A stretch of DNA of 29,957 nucleotides from CAYVSY01 sp964454255 (GCA_964454255.1 CAYVSY010000005.1:1-29957); one strand, 5' to 3'; shown: positions 1 to 8,188, numbered from the stretch's first letter. Notes: a model not told the origin generated them from the letters alone. Translations and numbers: made by a program.

Positions 1-24
1 AAAACTTTATTAAATTAAAGTTTT
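1..24 (-). terminator. Possible terminator of the tRNA-His transcript
   Basis: On the minus strand AAAACTTTA and TAAAGTTTT can pair around a 6-nt loop, and the T-rich 3' arm could act as the U tract. The hairpin lies 22 bases past the tRNA 3' end and is cut by the window edge. It contains almost no GC pairs, so this is tentative. Confidence 0.4.
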
Positions 25-46
25 TAGGAGTTAGATTCCTTATAAA

Positions 47-123
47 TGGGGCGATTGGTGGGAATCGAACCCACGAATACTAGAGCCACAATCTAGCGTG
101 TTAACCACTTCACCACAACCGCC
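47..123 (-). tRNA. tRNA-His (anticodon GTG)
   Basis: Read on the minus strand this folds as a complete 77-nt tRNA. The extra 5' G(-1) is followed by acceptor arm GCGGTTG, which pairs with CAATCGC, and then by discriminator C73 and an encoded CCA. The anticodon stem CTAGA/TCTAG encloses loop TTGTGGC, giving anticodon GTG. The T arm has the usual GGTTCGATTCC sequence. The G(-1):C73 pair is the known identity element of tRNA-His, so the isotype call is secure. It is transcribed away from the cotJ genes by its own promoter. Confidence 0.97.
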
Positions 124-149
124 ATGTTTTGTAAATGAATACGTTATTG

Positions 150-178
150 ATTTTAACATAATTTTTAAAAAAATACAA
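150..178 (-). promoter_or_regulatory. SigA-type promoter for tRNA-His
   Basis: On the minus strand TTGTAT (173-178) is followed after exactly 17 bases by TAAAAT (150-155). This places the transcription start about 20 bases before the tRNA. Both hexamers are close to the housekeeping consensus, but such matches are easily found in AT-rich DNA. The position and the spacing are what support it. Confidence 0.6.
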
Positions 179-203
179 TACTTTTTAATATTTAGTTTAT
201 TTG

Positions 204-234
204 TCTATGCACTAATTAATTAGTTTCATACTAT
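204..234 (+). promoter_or_regulatory. Candidate sporulation (SigE-like) promoter of the cotJ operon
   Basis: CATACTAT at 227-234 resembles the SigE -10 sequence CATACANT. A weak TCTATGC lies about 16 bases upstream. In Bacillus subtilis the cotJ operon is transcribed by SigE in the mother cell, which is the reason to look for this pattern here. The match is partial and the -35 is poor, so this is a suggestion only. Confidence 0.3.
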
Positions 235-251
235 AGATTGGGAGGAAAGAG

Positions 252-677
252 ATGAATAACTATAACTATGATTATGCAAATTATTTTAAAAATTTGCCAA
301 ATTATGAACCAACACCAGTGCCAACTCAAGAAATAAATTCATATAAAGGCATTGTTCGTGGTAATTTATTTGATAACTTGTATATTCCGTATAAAAATTA
401 TACACCAGTTGAATTATCTGGAGCAACTGAGATGCAACAACTTATGTTAAAAATTCAACAATATAATTTTGCGGTTATCGATTTAAATCTATACTTAGAC
501 GTTAATCCAACTGATATGGAAGCGTTATCATTATTAAATAATTATAAAAATATATTAGGTGAAACAATAGCAAATTATGAAAGTAAATTTGGTCCATTAA
601 CGGCTGAAACAACAAACATAAATTATAATAGTTGGGCTTGGAATAATGGCCCATGGCCATGGGAGAAGGTGAAATAA
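252..677 (+). CDS. CotJA-CotJB fusion, spore coat protein
   Basis: This 141-residue protein reads as two coat proteins joined end to end. Residues about 30-57 carry the CotJA-like pattern of a short Gly/Leu turn followed by LYIPY and a Tyr-Thr-Pro segment. Residues about 60-141 match CotJB: a helix EMQQLMLKIQQYNFAVIDLN, then LYLDVNP, YESKFGPLT, and the Trp-rich end WAWNNGPWPWE. In B. subtilis CotJA and CotJB are separate proteins of about 80-90 residues, made in the mother cell and carried into the coat with CotJC. GGAGG (241-245) lies 6 bases before the ATG. The stop overlaps the cotJC start as TAATG, so the two are translationally coupled. The CotJB half is clear, and the CotJA half is shorter and less certain. 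Confidence 0.85.
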   Translation: MNNYNYDYANYFKNLPNYEPTPVPTQEINSYKGIVRGNLFDNLYIPYKNYTPVELSGATEMQQLMLKIQQYNFAVIDLNLYLDVNPTDMEALSLLNNYKNILGETIANYESKFGPLTAETTNINYNSWAWNNGPWPWEKVK

Positions 678-1237
678 TGTGGAAATATGTTAAAATGTTA
701 GAATATCCTATAAATATTAAAAAAAAGGATTTAAAATTTGCACAATGTTTAATTACTCAATATGGTGGAGCTAATGGTGAATTATCAGCGGCACTTAGAT
801 ATTTAAATCAAAGATATACTATGCCAGATGATAAAGGCAAATCTTTGCTTACTGATATTGGAGCAGAAGAATTAGGACATGTTGAAATGATTTGCACAAT
901 GATTACTCAATTAATGAAAGGCGCTACCATCGAAGAATTAAAAGAAGCTGGATTAGATGGTCATTATGCTGAACATGGAATTGCCACTTATCCAACAGAT
1001 ACAAACGGTGTTCCTTGGACAGCGGCTTATTTCTCAACAACTGGCGATCCAGTGGCTGATTTATCTGAAAATATGGCTGCCGAAGAAAAAGCAAGAGCAG
1101 TTTATGAAAATTTAATTAATCTTACTGATGATATTGATATAATAGGTCCGTTACTATTTTTACGTCAACGTGAAATTATTCATTTTAATCGTTTTAAAGA
1201 ATTATATGAAGAATATAAAAACAAATATAGTAAATAA
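677..1237 (+). CDS. cotJC: CotJC, manganese-catalase-family spore coat protein
   Basis: The 186-residue protein starts MWKYVKMLEYPI and contains QYGGANGELSAALRYLNQRY, the AEELGHVEM helix, a GDPVADL segment and AAEEKARAVYENL. It ends with a REIIHFNRF helix. The Glu and His residues in these helices are the dimanganese ligands of the manganese catalase family. The size matches B. subtilis CotJC (about 189). An upstream in-frame ATG at 653 exists, but the 677 start matches the family N-terminus. It follows an AAGGTGA ribosome site inside the end of the cotJA-B gene, with a 1-base overlap of stop and start. CotJC is a coat component, and whether this one has catalase activity is not known. Confidence 0.95.
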   Translation: MWKYVKMLEYPINIKKKDLKFAQCLITQYGGANGELSAALRYLNQRYTMPDDKGKSLLTDIGAEELGHVEMICTMITQLMKGATIEELKEAGLDGHYAEHGIATYPTDTNGVPWTAAYFSTTGDPVADLSENMAAEEKARAVYENLINLTDDIDIIGPLLFLRQREIIHFNRFKELYEEYKNKYSK

Positions 1238-1260
1238 TATTTATAATAAATAATCTATCA

Positions 1261-1293
1261 TTTTTAGCACTTTATATTGACAAGTGCTAAAAA
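1261..1293 (+). promoter_or_regulatory. CIRCE operator (HrcA binding site)
   Basis: TTAGCACTT (1264-1272), nine bases, AAGTGCTAA (1282-1290). This is the CIRCE inverted repeat TTAGCACTC-N9-GAGTGCTAA with a symmetrical change of the innermost base pair. With flanking bases the arms extend to 12 pairs. It overlaps the -35 box of the clpB promoter, where bound HrcA repressor would block RNA polymerase. Confidence 0.93.
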
Positions 1294-1304
1294 TAGTATA
1301 TAAT
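1277..1304 (+). promoter_or_regulatory. SigA promoter of clpB
   Basis: TTGACA at 1277-1282 and TATAAT at 1299-1304 are both perfect consensus hexamers, separated by 16 bases. The -35 lies inside the CIRCE spacer and right arm. The expected start point is near 1311, just before GAGGTGA (1312-1318) and the ATG at 1323, so the leader is very short. Confidence 0.88.
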
Positions 1305-1322
1305 TATACATGAGGTGATATT

Positions 1323-3382
1323 ATGAATATGGAAAAAGAAGAAGAAGTTCTAAAAAAATATGGTCGTTTAATTAACGATGATGTTTTAAATCACAAAATT
1401 GATCCCGTTATTGGTAGAGATGATGAAGTTCGTAGTATAACACGAATTTTATCAAGAAAAACAAAAAACAATCCTGTTTTAATTGGAGAACCAGGTGTTG
1501 GTAAAACAGCTATTGTTGAAGGGTTAGCACAACGAATTGTGGTGGGAGATGTTCCTTTAACATTAAAAGATAAAAAAATATGGGAACTTGATATGGCATC
1601 TTTAATAGCTGGTGCTAAATATCGTGGTGAATTTGAAGAAAGATTAAAAAAGGTTTTGGATGAAGTTAAAAAATCTAATGGTTCTATAATAATGTTTATA
1701 GATGAAATTCATACAATTGTAGGTGCTGGAGCCTTAGAAGGGACAATGGATACTAGTAATATCTTAAAACCACTTCTAGCTCGTGGAGAAATACATGTTA
1801 TTGGCGCAACTACTTTAAATGAATATCGTAAATATATTGAAAAAGATGGAGCTTTAGAAAGACGATTTCAAAAAGTTTTAGTTCATGAACCTAATATTGA
1901 AGATACTATTACAATATTACGTGGTTTAAAAGAACGTTTTGAAATTCATCATGGTGTTACTATTCAAGATAAGGCTTTAATTAGCGCGGCTGTGTTATCG
2001 AATAGATATATCACAGATAGATTTTTACCAGATAAAGCTCTTGATTTAGTTGATGAGGCTTGTGCTACGATTAGAGTTCAAATGGATAGTGTTCCAACAT
2101 CATTGGATGAACTAACTAGAAAAATAATGCGACTTGAAATAGAAAGAGAAGCTATAAAAAAAGAAAAAGATCAATTATCAAGAAAACGTATAAGTGAAAT
2201 TGAAAATGAACTTTATAATTTAAAATTGGAAGAAAAAGATTTAAGTGAGTCTTGGAATTCAGAAAAGAAAATTAATGAAGATATTAAGAAAAAGAAAACT
2301 GAAATAGAAAAATATCGTTTTGAATTGGAAAAAGCTCAAAATGATTATGATTTAGAAAAAGCGGCTAAATTAAAACATGGAGTTATACCCCAATTAGAAA
2401 TGGAATTAAATAAATTAAATGGTTTAGAAAAGAATAAATTATTAAGCGATACTGTTACATCTGATGATATTGCGAATGTTATTAGTAAATGGACGAATAT
2501 TCCGGTTACTAAATTGCTTAATAGTGAAAAAGTAAAATTACTTAATTTAAAAGAAAATTTAAGTAAAAGAGTAAAAGGTCAAGATGAAGCTTTAACGCTT
2601 GTTAGTGATGATATTATAAGAAGTAGAAGTGGTATTAAAGATCCTAATAGACCGATTGGCTCCTTTATATTCCTTGGCCCAACTGGTGTTGGTAAAACGG
2701 AGGTTGCTAAAAGTTTAGCTTATGAACTTTTTGACGATGAACATCATATGGTTCGTATTGATATGAGTGAATATATGGAAAAATTTTCATTGTCTAGATT
2801 AATTGGTGCTCCTCCAGGATATGTTGGTTATGAAGAAGGCGGCGAATTAACCGAAGCTGTTAGACGAAATCCTTATAGTATAGTATTATTTGATGAAATT
2901 GAAAAAGCTCATCCGGAGGTATTAAATTTATTGCTTCAAATATTAGATGATGNNNNNNNNNNTTTAAAAATACTATTATTATTATGACTTCTAATATTGG
3001 TAGTGAATATATTTTAAATGGTGAAGATGATAAAGTATTAGATGAATTAAAGAAGACTTTTAAACCTGAATTTATTAATCGTGTTGATGAAATAATTATG
3101 TTTAAAAAATTAACACATGATAATTTATTAGAAATATTAGATAAAATTATTGGTGAAATTGAAGTTAGATTAAAAGATTTAAATATTCATATTAATTTAA
3201 CTGATAATGTTAAAAAATATTTTATTGATAAGGGTTATGATGAATTTTATGGCGCCAGACCATTAAAAAGACTAGTTAATAGAGAACTAGAAACAGTATT
3301 AGCTAAAAAACTTATTAATAATGAAGTAAAAGAAAATCAAACTATAACAGTTGATTATAATACAAAACTTATAATTAAGTAA
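1323..3382 (+). CDS. clpB: ClpB-type disaggregase without N-terminal domain (broken by a 10-N gap)
   Basis: AAA+ unfoldase that works with DnaK to dissolve protein aggregates. Domain 1 has Walker A GEPGVGKT (residues 55-62) and Walker B IMFIDE (123-128). A long coiled-coil middle domain spans about 255-380, with the ClpB-typical stretch LEKAAKLKHGVIPQLE. Domain 2 has Walker A GPTGVGKT (about 452-459), Walker B VLFDE and, after the gap, NTIIIMTSNIGS. The middle domain separates it from ClpC, ClpE and ClpX. The protein begins directly before domain 1, so the usual N-terminal substrate domain of about 150 residues is absent. The start is fixed by GAGGTGA and the promoter. Ten Ns at 2953-2962 replace roughly 12 codons and shift the apparent frame, and the two halves clearly belong to one gene. 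CIRCE control implies HrcA-regulated heat induction. Confidence 0.93.
2953..2962. other. Assembly gap inside clpB
   Basis: Ten Ns separate ...LLQILDD from FKNTIIIMTSNIGS. ClpB proteins carry about 12 residues here (the GxxTDxxGRxVD segment), so some 35 bases are missing rather than 10. The apparent frame change across the gap is therefore an artefact of the placeholder length. Confidence 0.9.
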
Positions 3383-3448
3383 TTGATTTTGTGAAAATAT
3401 AGTAAAAAATTACTATAAATAGAATAATAGAAAATAGTATTAAAAAAT

Positions 3449-3500
3449 AAGCATAATTTAACAAAACAAATGTAGTTAAATTATGCTTTTTATTTTTAAA
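3449..3500 (+). terminator. Strong terminator after clpB
   Basis: AAGCATAATTTAAC (3449-3462) pairs perfectly over 14 bases with GTTAAATTATGCTT (3475-3488), with a 12-base loop, followed by a T-rich tail. The A-rich 5' flank means it may also stop the minus-strand nuclease transcript coming from the right. Confidence 0.85.
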
Positions 3501-3535
3501 TTTTTTTGATAATTACTTTAATTTCTTAGTATTTA

Positions 3536-4276
3536 TTAAAATGCATTATTTTTAATTATTTCTAGTATTTCTATAATGTCATGTTGGTGTTTATTAGAAC
3601 AAAATCCAAAAATTTTAATTAAATTTATTATTATATCTTTACCATTGATATCCAGTTTTAATATCCCAAATGGTGTTTGACTGGATGTATGGCTAATTAT
3701 TTTATTTTTATTTTCAAAAGAATTTATTGGGATATTTAAATATAACATTGGTTGAACACCTACCGCATATTGTTGTTTTTCAATGGATACTTCAACATAT
3801 AATTCTGAAGTTAAGCTTTTTTTAAAAAAAGTAGGTAATGTTGTTTCAGTTTGAAATAAATCGATTGAATTATAATTAATATTTGATTTTTCAATCATTC
3901 TAATTTGATAATCATCGTGTAAAAAATGATTGTAATTTTTTACATCATTTAATAAATTTTCTATTTCATTTAAATTAATAATATTATTTTTACATAATTC
4001 ATATAAAAATTCTGATAATTCAAATAAGTTTTTGGTTTTACCATTTGCACCCGTAAATGTCCAATTATTTAATTTCGTTTCTTTTTTTTCATCGCCAACA
4101 ATTGAATCGTAACCAATTTGTCATTCAATATAAGCATTTTCAACAACTGGATTTGTGGCTGGAGCTAATCCTTTACCAAATTCATTAAAATGATTTCTTT
4201 CTTTACATCTAAATTTACTTTGATTTTTAATGGGAACATTAATGTATAATGCACCGTTTTTAAATTCATAATTCAT
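3536..4276 (-). pseudogene. Putative type II restriction endonuclease, interrupted by an in-frame TGA
   Basis: From the ATG at 4276 (AAGGAG six bases upstream) the minus strand is open for 246 codons except for one TGA at codon 52 (4121-4123), in the context NAYIE-stop-QIGYDSIVG. A single G-to-A change from TGG (Trp) would explain it. Without it the frame runs on undisturbed to TAA at 3536. The second half includes NNWTFTGANGKT and FLYELCKNN, and its own first ATG is at 3898. I do not recognise a named nuclease family. The call rests on the head-to-head pairing with a DNA adenine methyltransferase and on the size. It could be a recent nonsense allele, a consensus error, or a gene read through at TGA. 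Alternatives are another modification-linked protein or an unrelated gene. Confidence 0.6.
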
Positions 4277-4292
4277 ATTTTTCTCCTTTTTT

Positions 4293-4310
4293 ATGATATA
4301 ATTATATCAT
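4293..4310. promoter_or_regulatory. Perfect 18-bp palindrome between the divergent R and M genes
   Basis: ATGATATAATTATATCAT is its own reverse complement. It contains TATAAT on both strands and sits in the 49-base space between the two start codons (4276 and 4326). It could supply a -10 box to each direction or be an operator at which one product represses both genes. No -35 boxes stand out. Palindromic A/T runs arise by chance in such DNA, but an 18-base perfect one in this exact place is noteworthy. Confidence 0.45.
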
Positions 4311-4325
4311 ATAGAAGGTGATATA

Positions 4326-5486
4326 ATGACAAATTTTTCAAAAGTTAAACATTTATCAAAAAATGATATAATAAAAAATGGTTCTATTTTTACACCTTTA
4401 CATATTACTAAATTAGTTTTTAATAATTTAAAAAAATATATATTTTCAACCGATATTATTATGGATTTTGGTAGCGGATATGGTTCATTTATTAATGAAT
4501 TCTCTCATTTAGATAATAAAATAATTGCAACCGATAGTGATAAAGTATCATGTCAATATTTAAAAAAAAATTTTTTTAATATTAAAATATATAATGAAAA
4601 TTCTTTGCTTAATGTAAATAGAGAAAAATATAAAATTAAAAAAACTGATGAAATTGTGATTATAGGTAATCCTCCTTATAATGATATTACTAGTATGTAT
4701 AAAAAAAACAAAAAAGGGGAAATAATATGTGATGATGATATAAAATCAAGAGATTATGGAATGTCATTTTTGAAAATGTATAATAAATTGAATCCAAAAT
4801 ATATATGTGTTTTACATCCTTTATCATATTTAATTAAAAAAACTAATTTTTCTTCATTGAAAGAATTTAAAAATAATTATAAATTAATTAAGGGAATTAT
4901 TTTTTCTAGTAAAGAATTTGATAGTTTAAAAAAATTTAAAGTAGAATTTCCAGTTATTATGGGATTATATGTTAGAGATGATGATGGAATGGATTATAAT
5001 TATATATCTAATTTTTCATTTGATGTTTTAAATTCTAATAAAAAATTTGTTTTAAACAATATAAAAACAATTGATGGAATAATAAATAAATTACCCCAAA
5101 AAAACAAAATAAATAATGGATTACAATTTTATACATTAAGAGATATGAATGCATTAAAAAGAAATAAAACATTTTTAGATAAAGATATAAAAAATGGTAT
5201 ATATGTTTCTATATCAGATTTATATAAATATGCTTGGCTTGATGTGTTGAAAAGATGTTTTAATCCTATTAATAATGCTTATATATATGGTAATTTGTCA
5301 CCCTTTTTAACTGATAAATTAGATGATTTTAATTTTAAAAGAAAATTAGTCACTTATATTTATGAGACTAATTCTATTATTAAGCAATTTTATAAGAAAG
5401 ATATATTGGAACAAGAGTATGGTTTGTTTGATTATAATTATGATGATATAATTAAAGAGGTTGATAAGTTTAAATTTATGGATTAG
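4326..5486 (+). CDS. DNA adenine-N6 methyltransferase of a type II restriction-modification pair
   Basis: The 386-residue protein shows methyltransferase motifs in the gamma-class order. A motif X-like region GSIFTPLHITKLV (about 18-30) precedes motif I DFGSGYGSF (about 48-56), which binds S-adenosylmethionine, and motif IV GNPPYND (about 114-120), the catalytic NPPY of N6-adenine enzymes. The C-terminal half, rich in Lys and Asn, would hold the target recognition domain. The target sequence cannot be read from the protein. It is divergent from the putative nuclease, with 49 bases between the starts. GAAGGTGAT precedes the ATG. It would protect the host DNA, and it is intact while the partner is interrupted. 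Confidence 0.87.
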   Translation: MTNFSKVKHLSKNDIIKNGSIFTPLHITKLVFNNLKKYIFSTDIIMDFGSGYGSFINEFSHLDNKIIATDSDKVSCQYLKKNFFNIKIYNENSLLNVNREKYKIKKTDEIVIIGNPPYNDITSMYKKNKKGEIICDDDIKSRDYGMSFLKMYNKLNPKYICVLHPLSYLIKKTNFSSLKEFKNNYKLIKGIIFSSKEFDSLKKFKVEFPVIMGLYVRDDDGMDYNYISNFSFDVLNSNKKFVLNNIKTIDGIINKLPQKNKINNGLQFYTLRDMNALKRNKTFLDKDIKNGIYVSISDLYKYAWLDVLKRCFNPINNAYIYGNLSPFLTDKLDDFNFKRKLVTYIYETNSIIKQFYKKDILEQEYGLFDYNYDDIIKEVDKFKFMD

Positions 5487-5490
5487 TTTA

Positions 5491-5519
5491 TTGACTTTTT
5501 TTCTTTCTAAGATTAAACT
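5491..5519 (+). promoter_or_regulatory. SigA-type promoter of the SDR-PLP enzyme-RluA operon
   Basis: TTGACT at 5491-5496, 17 bases, TAAACT at 5514-5519. It begins just after the methyltransferase stop and gives a leader of about 18 bases before GGAG (5532-5535) and the ATG at 5544. Confidence 0.65.
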
Positions 5520-5543
5520 AATTTTAAGTGTGGAGTTGATAGT

Positions 5544-6293
5544 ATGGATTTTTCAGAGAAAGTTGTTTTGGTTACGGGATCAAGTAAGGGATTGGGAGCC
5601 AATTTAATTTTGAAATATGCTAAAATGGGAGCTAATGTTATTATAAATTACAATAATAGTTATGAAGATGCAATAGCTTTAAATAATTCTATTAAAAAAT
5701 ATAATGTTAAATCGTTAATTATTAAATGTGATATATCTCATGAAACTGAAGTGAAAAATATGATTGATAAAATAATGTTAAAGTTTGGTAAGATTGATAT
5801 TTTAGTTAATAATGCAGGGATAGCAATAGATACTATTTTTGAAAATAAAACGATTTCTAATTTTAAAAAAACGTTAGATGTTAATTTAATTGGAACTTTT
5901 TTAGTTAGTAAATATGTTGGTTTAATTATGGTGAAACAAAAATATGGAAAAATTATTAATATTACTTCAACTAATGGAATTGATACTTATTTTCCTTATA
6001 GTATTGATTATGATGCATCGAAAGCGGGAATTATTTCTTTGACTCATAATTTATCAGTTCAATTTAGTCCATATGTTAATGTTAATGCAATAGTGTGTGG
6101 TTGGATGAAGACAGATATGAATAAAGATTTAACGAAAGATTATATTGATAATGAATGTAAAAAAATATTAGTTAAAAGATTTGGTGAAGTAGAAGAAATT
6201 TCTAATGTCGTTTTATTTTTATCTAGTGATTTAGCTAGTTATGTAAATAACAGTATTGTTAGAGTAGATGGAGGTTATTATGGAAATATCTAA
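5544..6293 (+). CDS. Short-chain dehydrogenase/reductase, FabG-like
   Basis: The 249-residue protein is a complete classical SDR with a Rossmann fold. The NAD(P)-binding glycine motif TGSSKGLG is at 11-18, with NNAG at 89-92. The catalytic set is Ser142 (ITSTNG), Tyr156 and Lys160 (YDASK), and the fold ends with the family VDGGYYGN. The closest textbook relative is 3-oxoacyl-ACP reductase FabG, but no other fatty-acid genes are nearby. The substrate is therefore open, and other ketone or sugar reductases share these motifs. It is first in an operon: its last 14 bases overlap the next gene, and the ribosome site of that gene lies inside this one. Confidence 0.88.
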   Translation: MDFSEKVVLVTGSSKGLGANLILKYAKMGANVIINYNNSYEDAIALNNSIKKYNVKSLIIKCDISHETEVKNMIDKIMLKFGKIDILVNNAGIAIDTIFENKTISNFKKTLDVNLIGTFLVSKYVGLIMVKQKYGKIINITSTNGIDTYFPYSIDYDASKAGIISLTHNLSVQFSPYVNVNAIVCGWMKTDMNKDLTKDYIDNECKKILVKRFGEVEEISNVVLFLSSDLASYVNNSIVRVDGGYYGNI

Positions 6294-7521
6294 GGAAACA
6301 ATTAAATTTGTTTTGAAATGCGAAAAAGAATGTTTAACTGAATTTGAAAAAATTGAAGAATTGGAATTTAAAAATAGTATGAAGGTTTTAAATGCTTTTC
6401 AAAAATGTTGCATTTCAGAATCTCATTTTAATGGTACAACGGGATATGGATATAATGACATAGGTAGAGATGCTATAGAAAATGTTTTTTCTTGTGTTTT
6501 GGGTAGTGAAGATGCATTAGTTAGAAATAATTTTATATCAGGTTCACATGCTTTAAACATTTGTTTATTTGCTTTATTAAGACCGAATGATCTACTTTTA
6601 TCAATTAGTGGAACCCCCTATGATACATTACATGAAGTAATTGGAATAAAACCAAATGATAGTTCTTTAATGTCTTATGGAATAAAATATGAAGAAATAG
6701 ATTTATTAAATGATGATTTTGATTATAATAGAATAACTGATTATTTGAAAAAAAATAAAGTTAAAGTTATTGAAATTCAACGTTCAAAAGGATATTCAAC
6801 AAGAAAAAGTTTATCAATTGAAAAATTAGAAAATGTTATAAAATTAATTCATTCTATAAATAAAGAAATAATTATTATGGTTGATAATTGCTATTGTGAA
6901 ATGGTTGAAGAAAAAACGCCAATAGAAGTTGGGGCTGATATTATAGTCGGATCATTAATTAAAAATTTAGGTGGGGGTATTGCCCCTAATGGTGCTTATA
7001 TTGCTGGAAATAAAAAACTAGTTGATTTATGTGGCGAAAGATTAAATTTACCCGGTGAGGGTAGAGAAGTTGGTCCAACGCTAAATATTAATAAATTTTT
7101 TCTACAAGGTTTGTATTTTTCACCAAGTGTTATTGCCAGTAGTTTAAAAACAGCTATTTTAACTAGTTGTGTTATGGAAAAACTTGGTTATATGGTTGAT
7201 CCTAAATATAATGAATTAAGGGCTGACATTGTGCAAAATATAATATTTAATGATGAACAAAAATTAATAAAATATTGTGAAATTATTCAATCTTCATCAG
7301 CTATTGATTCAAATGTTACGGCAATTCCAGCAAATATGCCAGGTTATTCAGATAAAGTTATAATGGCATCTGGTTCTTGGACACAAGGCTCATCAATAGA
7401 ATTATCGGTTGATGGACCATTAAGAAGTCCATATATTGCTTACCAACAGGGTTCATTAACATATGATTATGGAAAATTAGCTGTTATGAATGTTGTAGAG
7501 AGATTAAAATATGAAAGATAA
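6280..7521 (+). CDS. PLP-dependent enzyme, methionine gamma-lyase/YnbB family
   Basis: The 413-residue protein matches the family annotated as aluminium resistance or methionine gamma-lyase-like (B. subtilis YnbB). It has a fold-type I aminotransferase layout. NNFISGSHAL (about 83-92) is part of the cofactor pocket, and VDNCYCEM follows. The Schiff-base lysine is in GSLIKNLGGG (Lys228), followed by APNGAYIAG and then LPGEGREVGPT. An ATG at 6268 is in frame, but GGAGG at 6270-6274 lies 5 bases before the ATG at 6280, which is therefore chosen. The gene overlaps both neighbours, so the three are probably translated together. The true reaction of this family is poorly defined, and C-S lyase activity is only an annotation by similarity. 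Confidence 0.87.
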   Translation: MEISKETIKFVLKCEKECLTEFEKIEELEFKNSMKVLNAFQKCCISESHFNGTTGYGYNDIGRDAIENVFSCVLGSEDALVRNNFISGSHALNICLFALLRPNDLLLSISGTPYDTLHEVIGIKPNDSSLMSYGIKYEEIDLLNDDFDYNRITDYLKKNKVKVIEIQRSKGYSTRKSLSIEKLENVIKLIHSINKEIIIMVDNCYCEMVEEKTPIEVGADIIVGSLIKNLGGGIAPNGAYIAGNKKLVDLCGERLNLPGEGREVGPTLNINKFFLQGLYFSPSVIASSLKTAILTSCVMEKLGYMVDPKYNELRADIVQNIIFNDEQKLIKYCEIIQSSSAIDSNVTAIPANMPGYSDKVIMASGSWTQGSSIELSVDGPLRSPYIAYQQGSLTYDYGKLAVMNVVERLKYER

Positions 7522-8188
7522 ATTAGATATAATATATGAAGATAAAAATATTATCGTTATTAATAAAATTCATAATCTTTTAACTGTTGGAACAGAAAAG
7601 GAAAAAGAAAAAACACTTTATCACAAAGTTAGTGAATATGTAAAAAAGCAACATAAATCAAATAAAATATTTATTGTTCATCGACTTGATAAGGAAACAA
7701 GTGGAATAGTTCTCTTTGCTAAAAATGAACAAGTTAAAAAATTATTTCAAGATAACTGGGATTCACTAGTAAAATATCGTGGATATGTGGCTGTTGTCCA
7801 TGGAAATGTCCAAAATGAAAGTGACATTTTGATATCATATTTAAAAGATAATTCTATGCATATAACTTATGTAACTGATGAACATAATAAATATGCAAAA
7901 AAAGCCATAACAAAGTATAAAATATTAGATAAAAATAAATTATATTCATTACTTGATATTTTTATTGAAACTGGTAGAAAAAATCAAATAAGAGTTCAAT
8001 TAAATGAAATTGACCATGGAATAATAGGCGATAAAAAATATGGGACAAAAAATGATCCATTAAAGAGATTAGCTTTACATGCTTATAAATTGATTATTTA
8101 TAATCCTATTTTAAAAAAAGAAATGATTTTCGAAACAAAAATTCCTATACCTTTCTTAAATTTGTTTAAAAAAGACAAAAGTTTATAA
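7511..8188 (+). CDS. RluA-family RNA pseudouridine synthase
   Basis: The 225-residue protein converts specific uridines in RNA to pseudouridine. The catalytic Asp60 lies in HRLDKETSG, the RluA-family signature, followed by VLFAKNE and later TGRKNQIRVQL and GDKKYG. No S4 RNA-binding domain precedes the catalytic domain, so it is the short form. The specific target (23S rRNA, tRNA) cannot be assigned. It overlaps the upstream gene by 11 bases. Its stop codon and that of the convergent neighbour overlap within a shared hairpin. Confidence 0.92.
   Translation: MKDKLDIIYEDKNIIVINKIHNLLTVGTEKEKEKTLYHKVSEYVKKQHKSNKIFIVHRLDKETSGIVLFAKNEQVKKLFQDNWDSLVKYRGYVAVVHGNVQNESDILISYLKDNSMHITYVTDEHNKYAKKAITKYKILDKNKLYSLLDIFIETGRKNQIRVQLNEIDHGIIGDKKYGTKNDPLKRLALHAYKLIIYNPILKKEMIFETKIPIPFLNLFKKDKSL

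Noticed and set aside
653..676. Upstream start for CotJC at 653
   Set aside because: It would add MAMGEGEI, which is encoded by the end of the fused coat gene in another frame. The family N-terminus and the ribosome site favour 677.
2953..2962. Frameshift in clpB
   Set aside because: The frame change falls exactly at a run of ten Ns where about 12 codons are expected, so it is an assembly placeholder and not a mutation.
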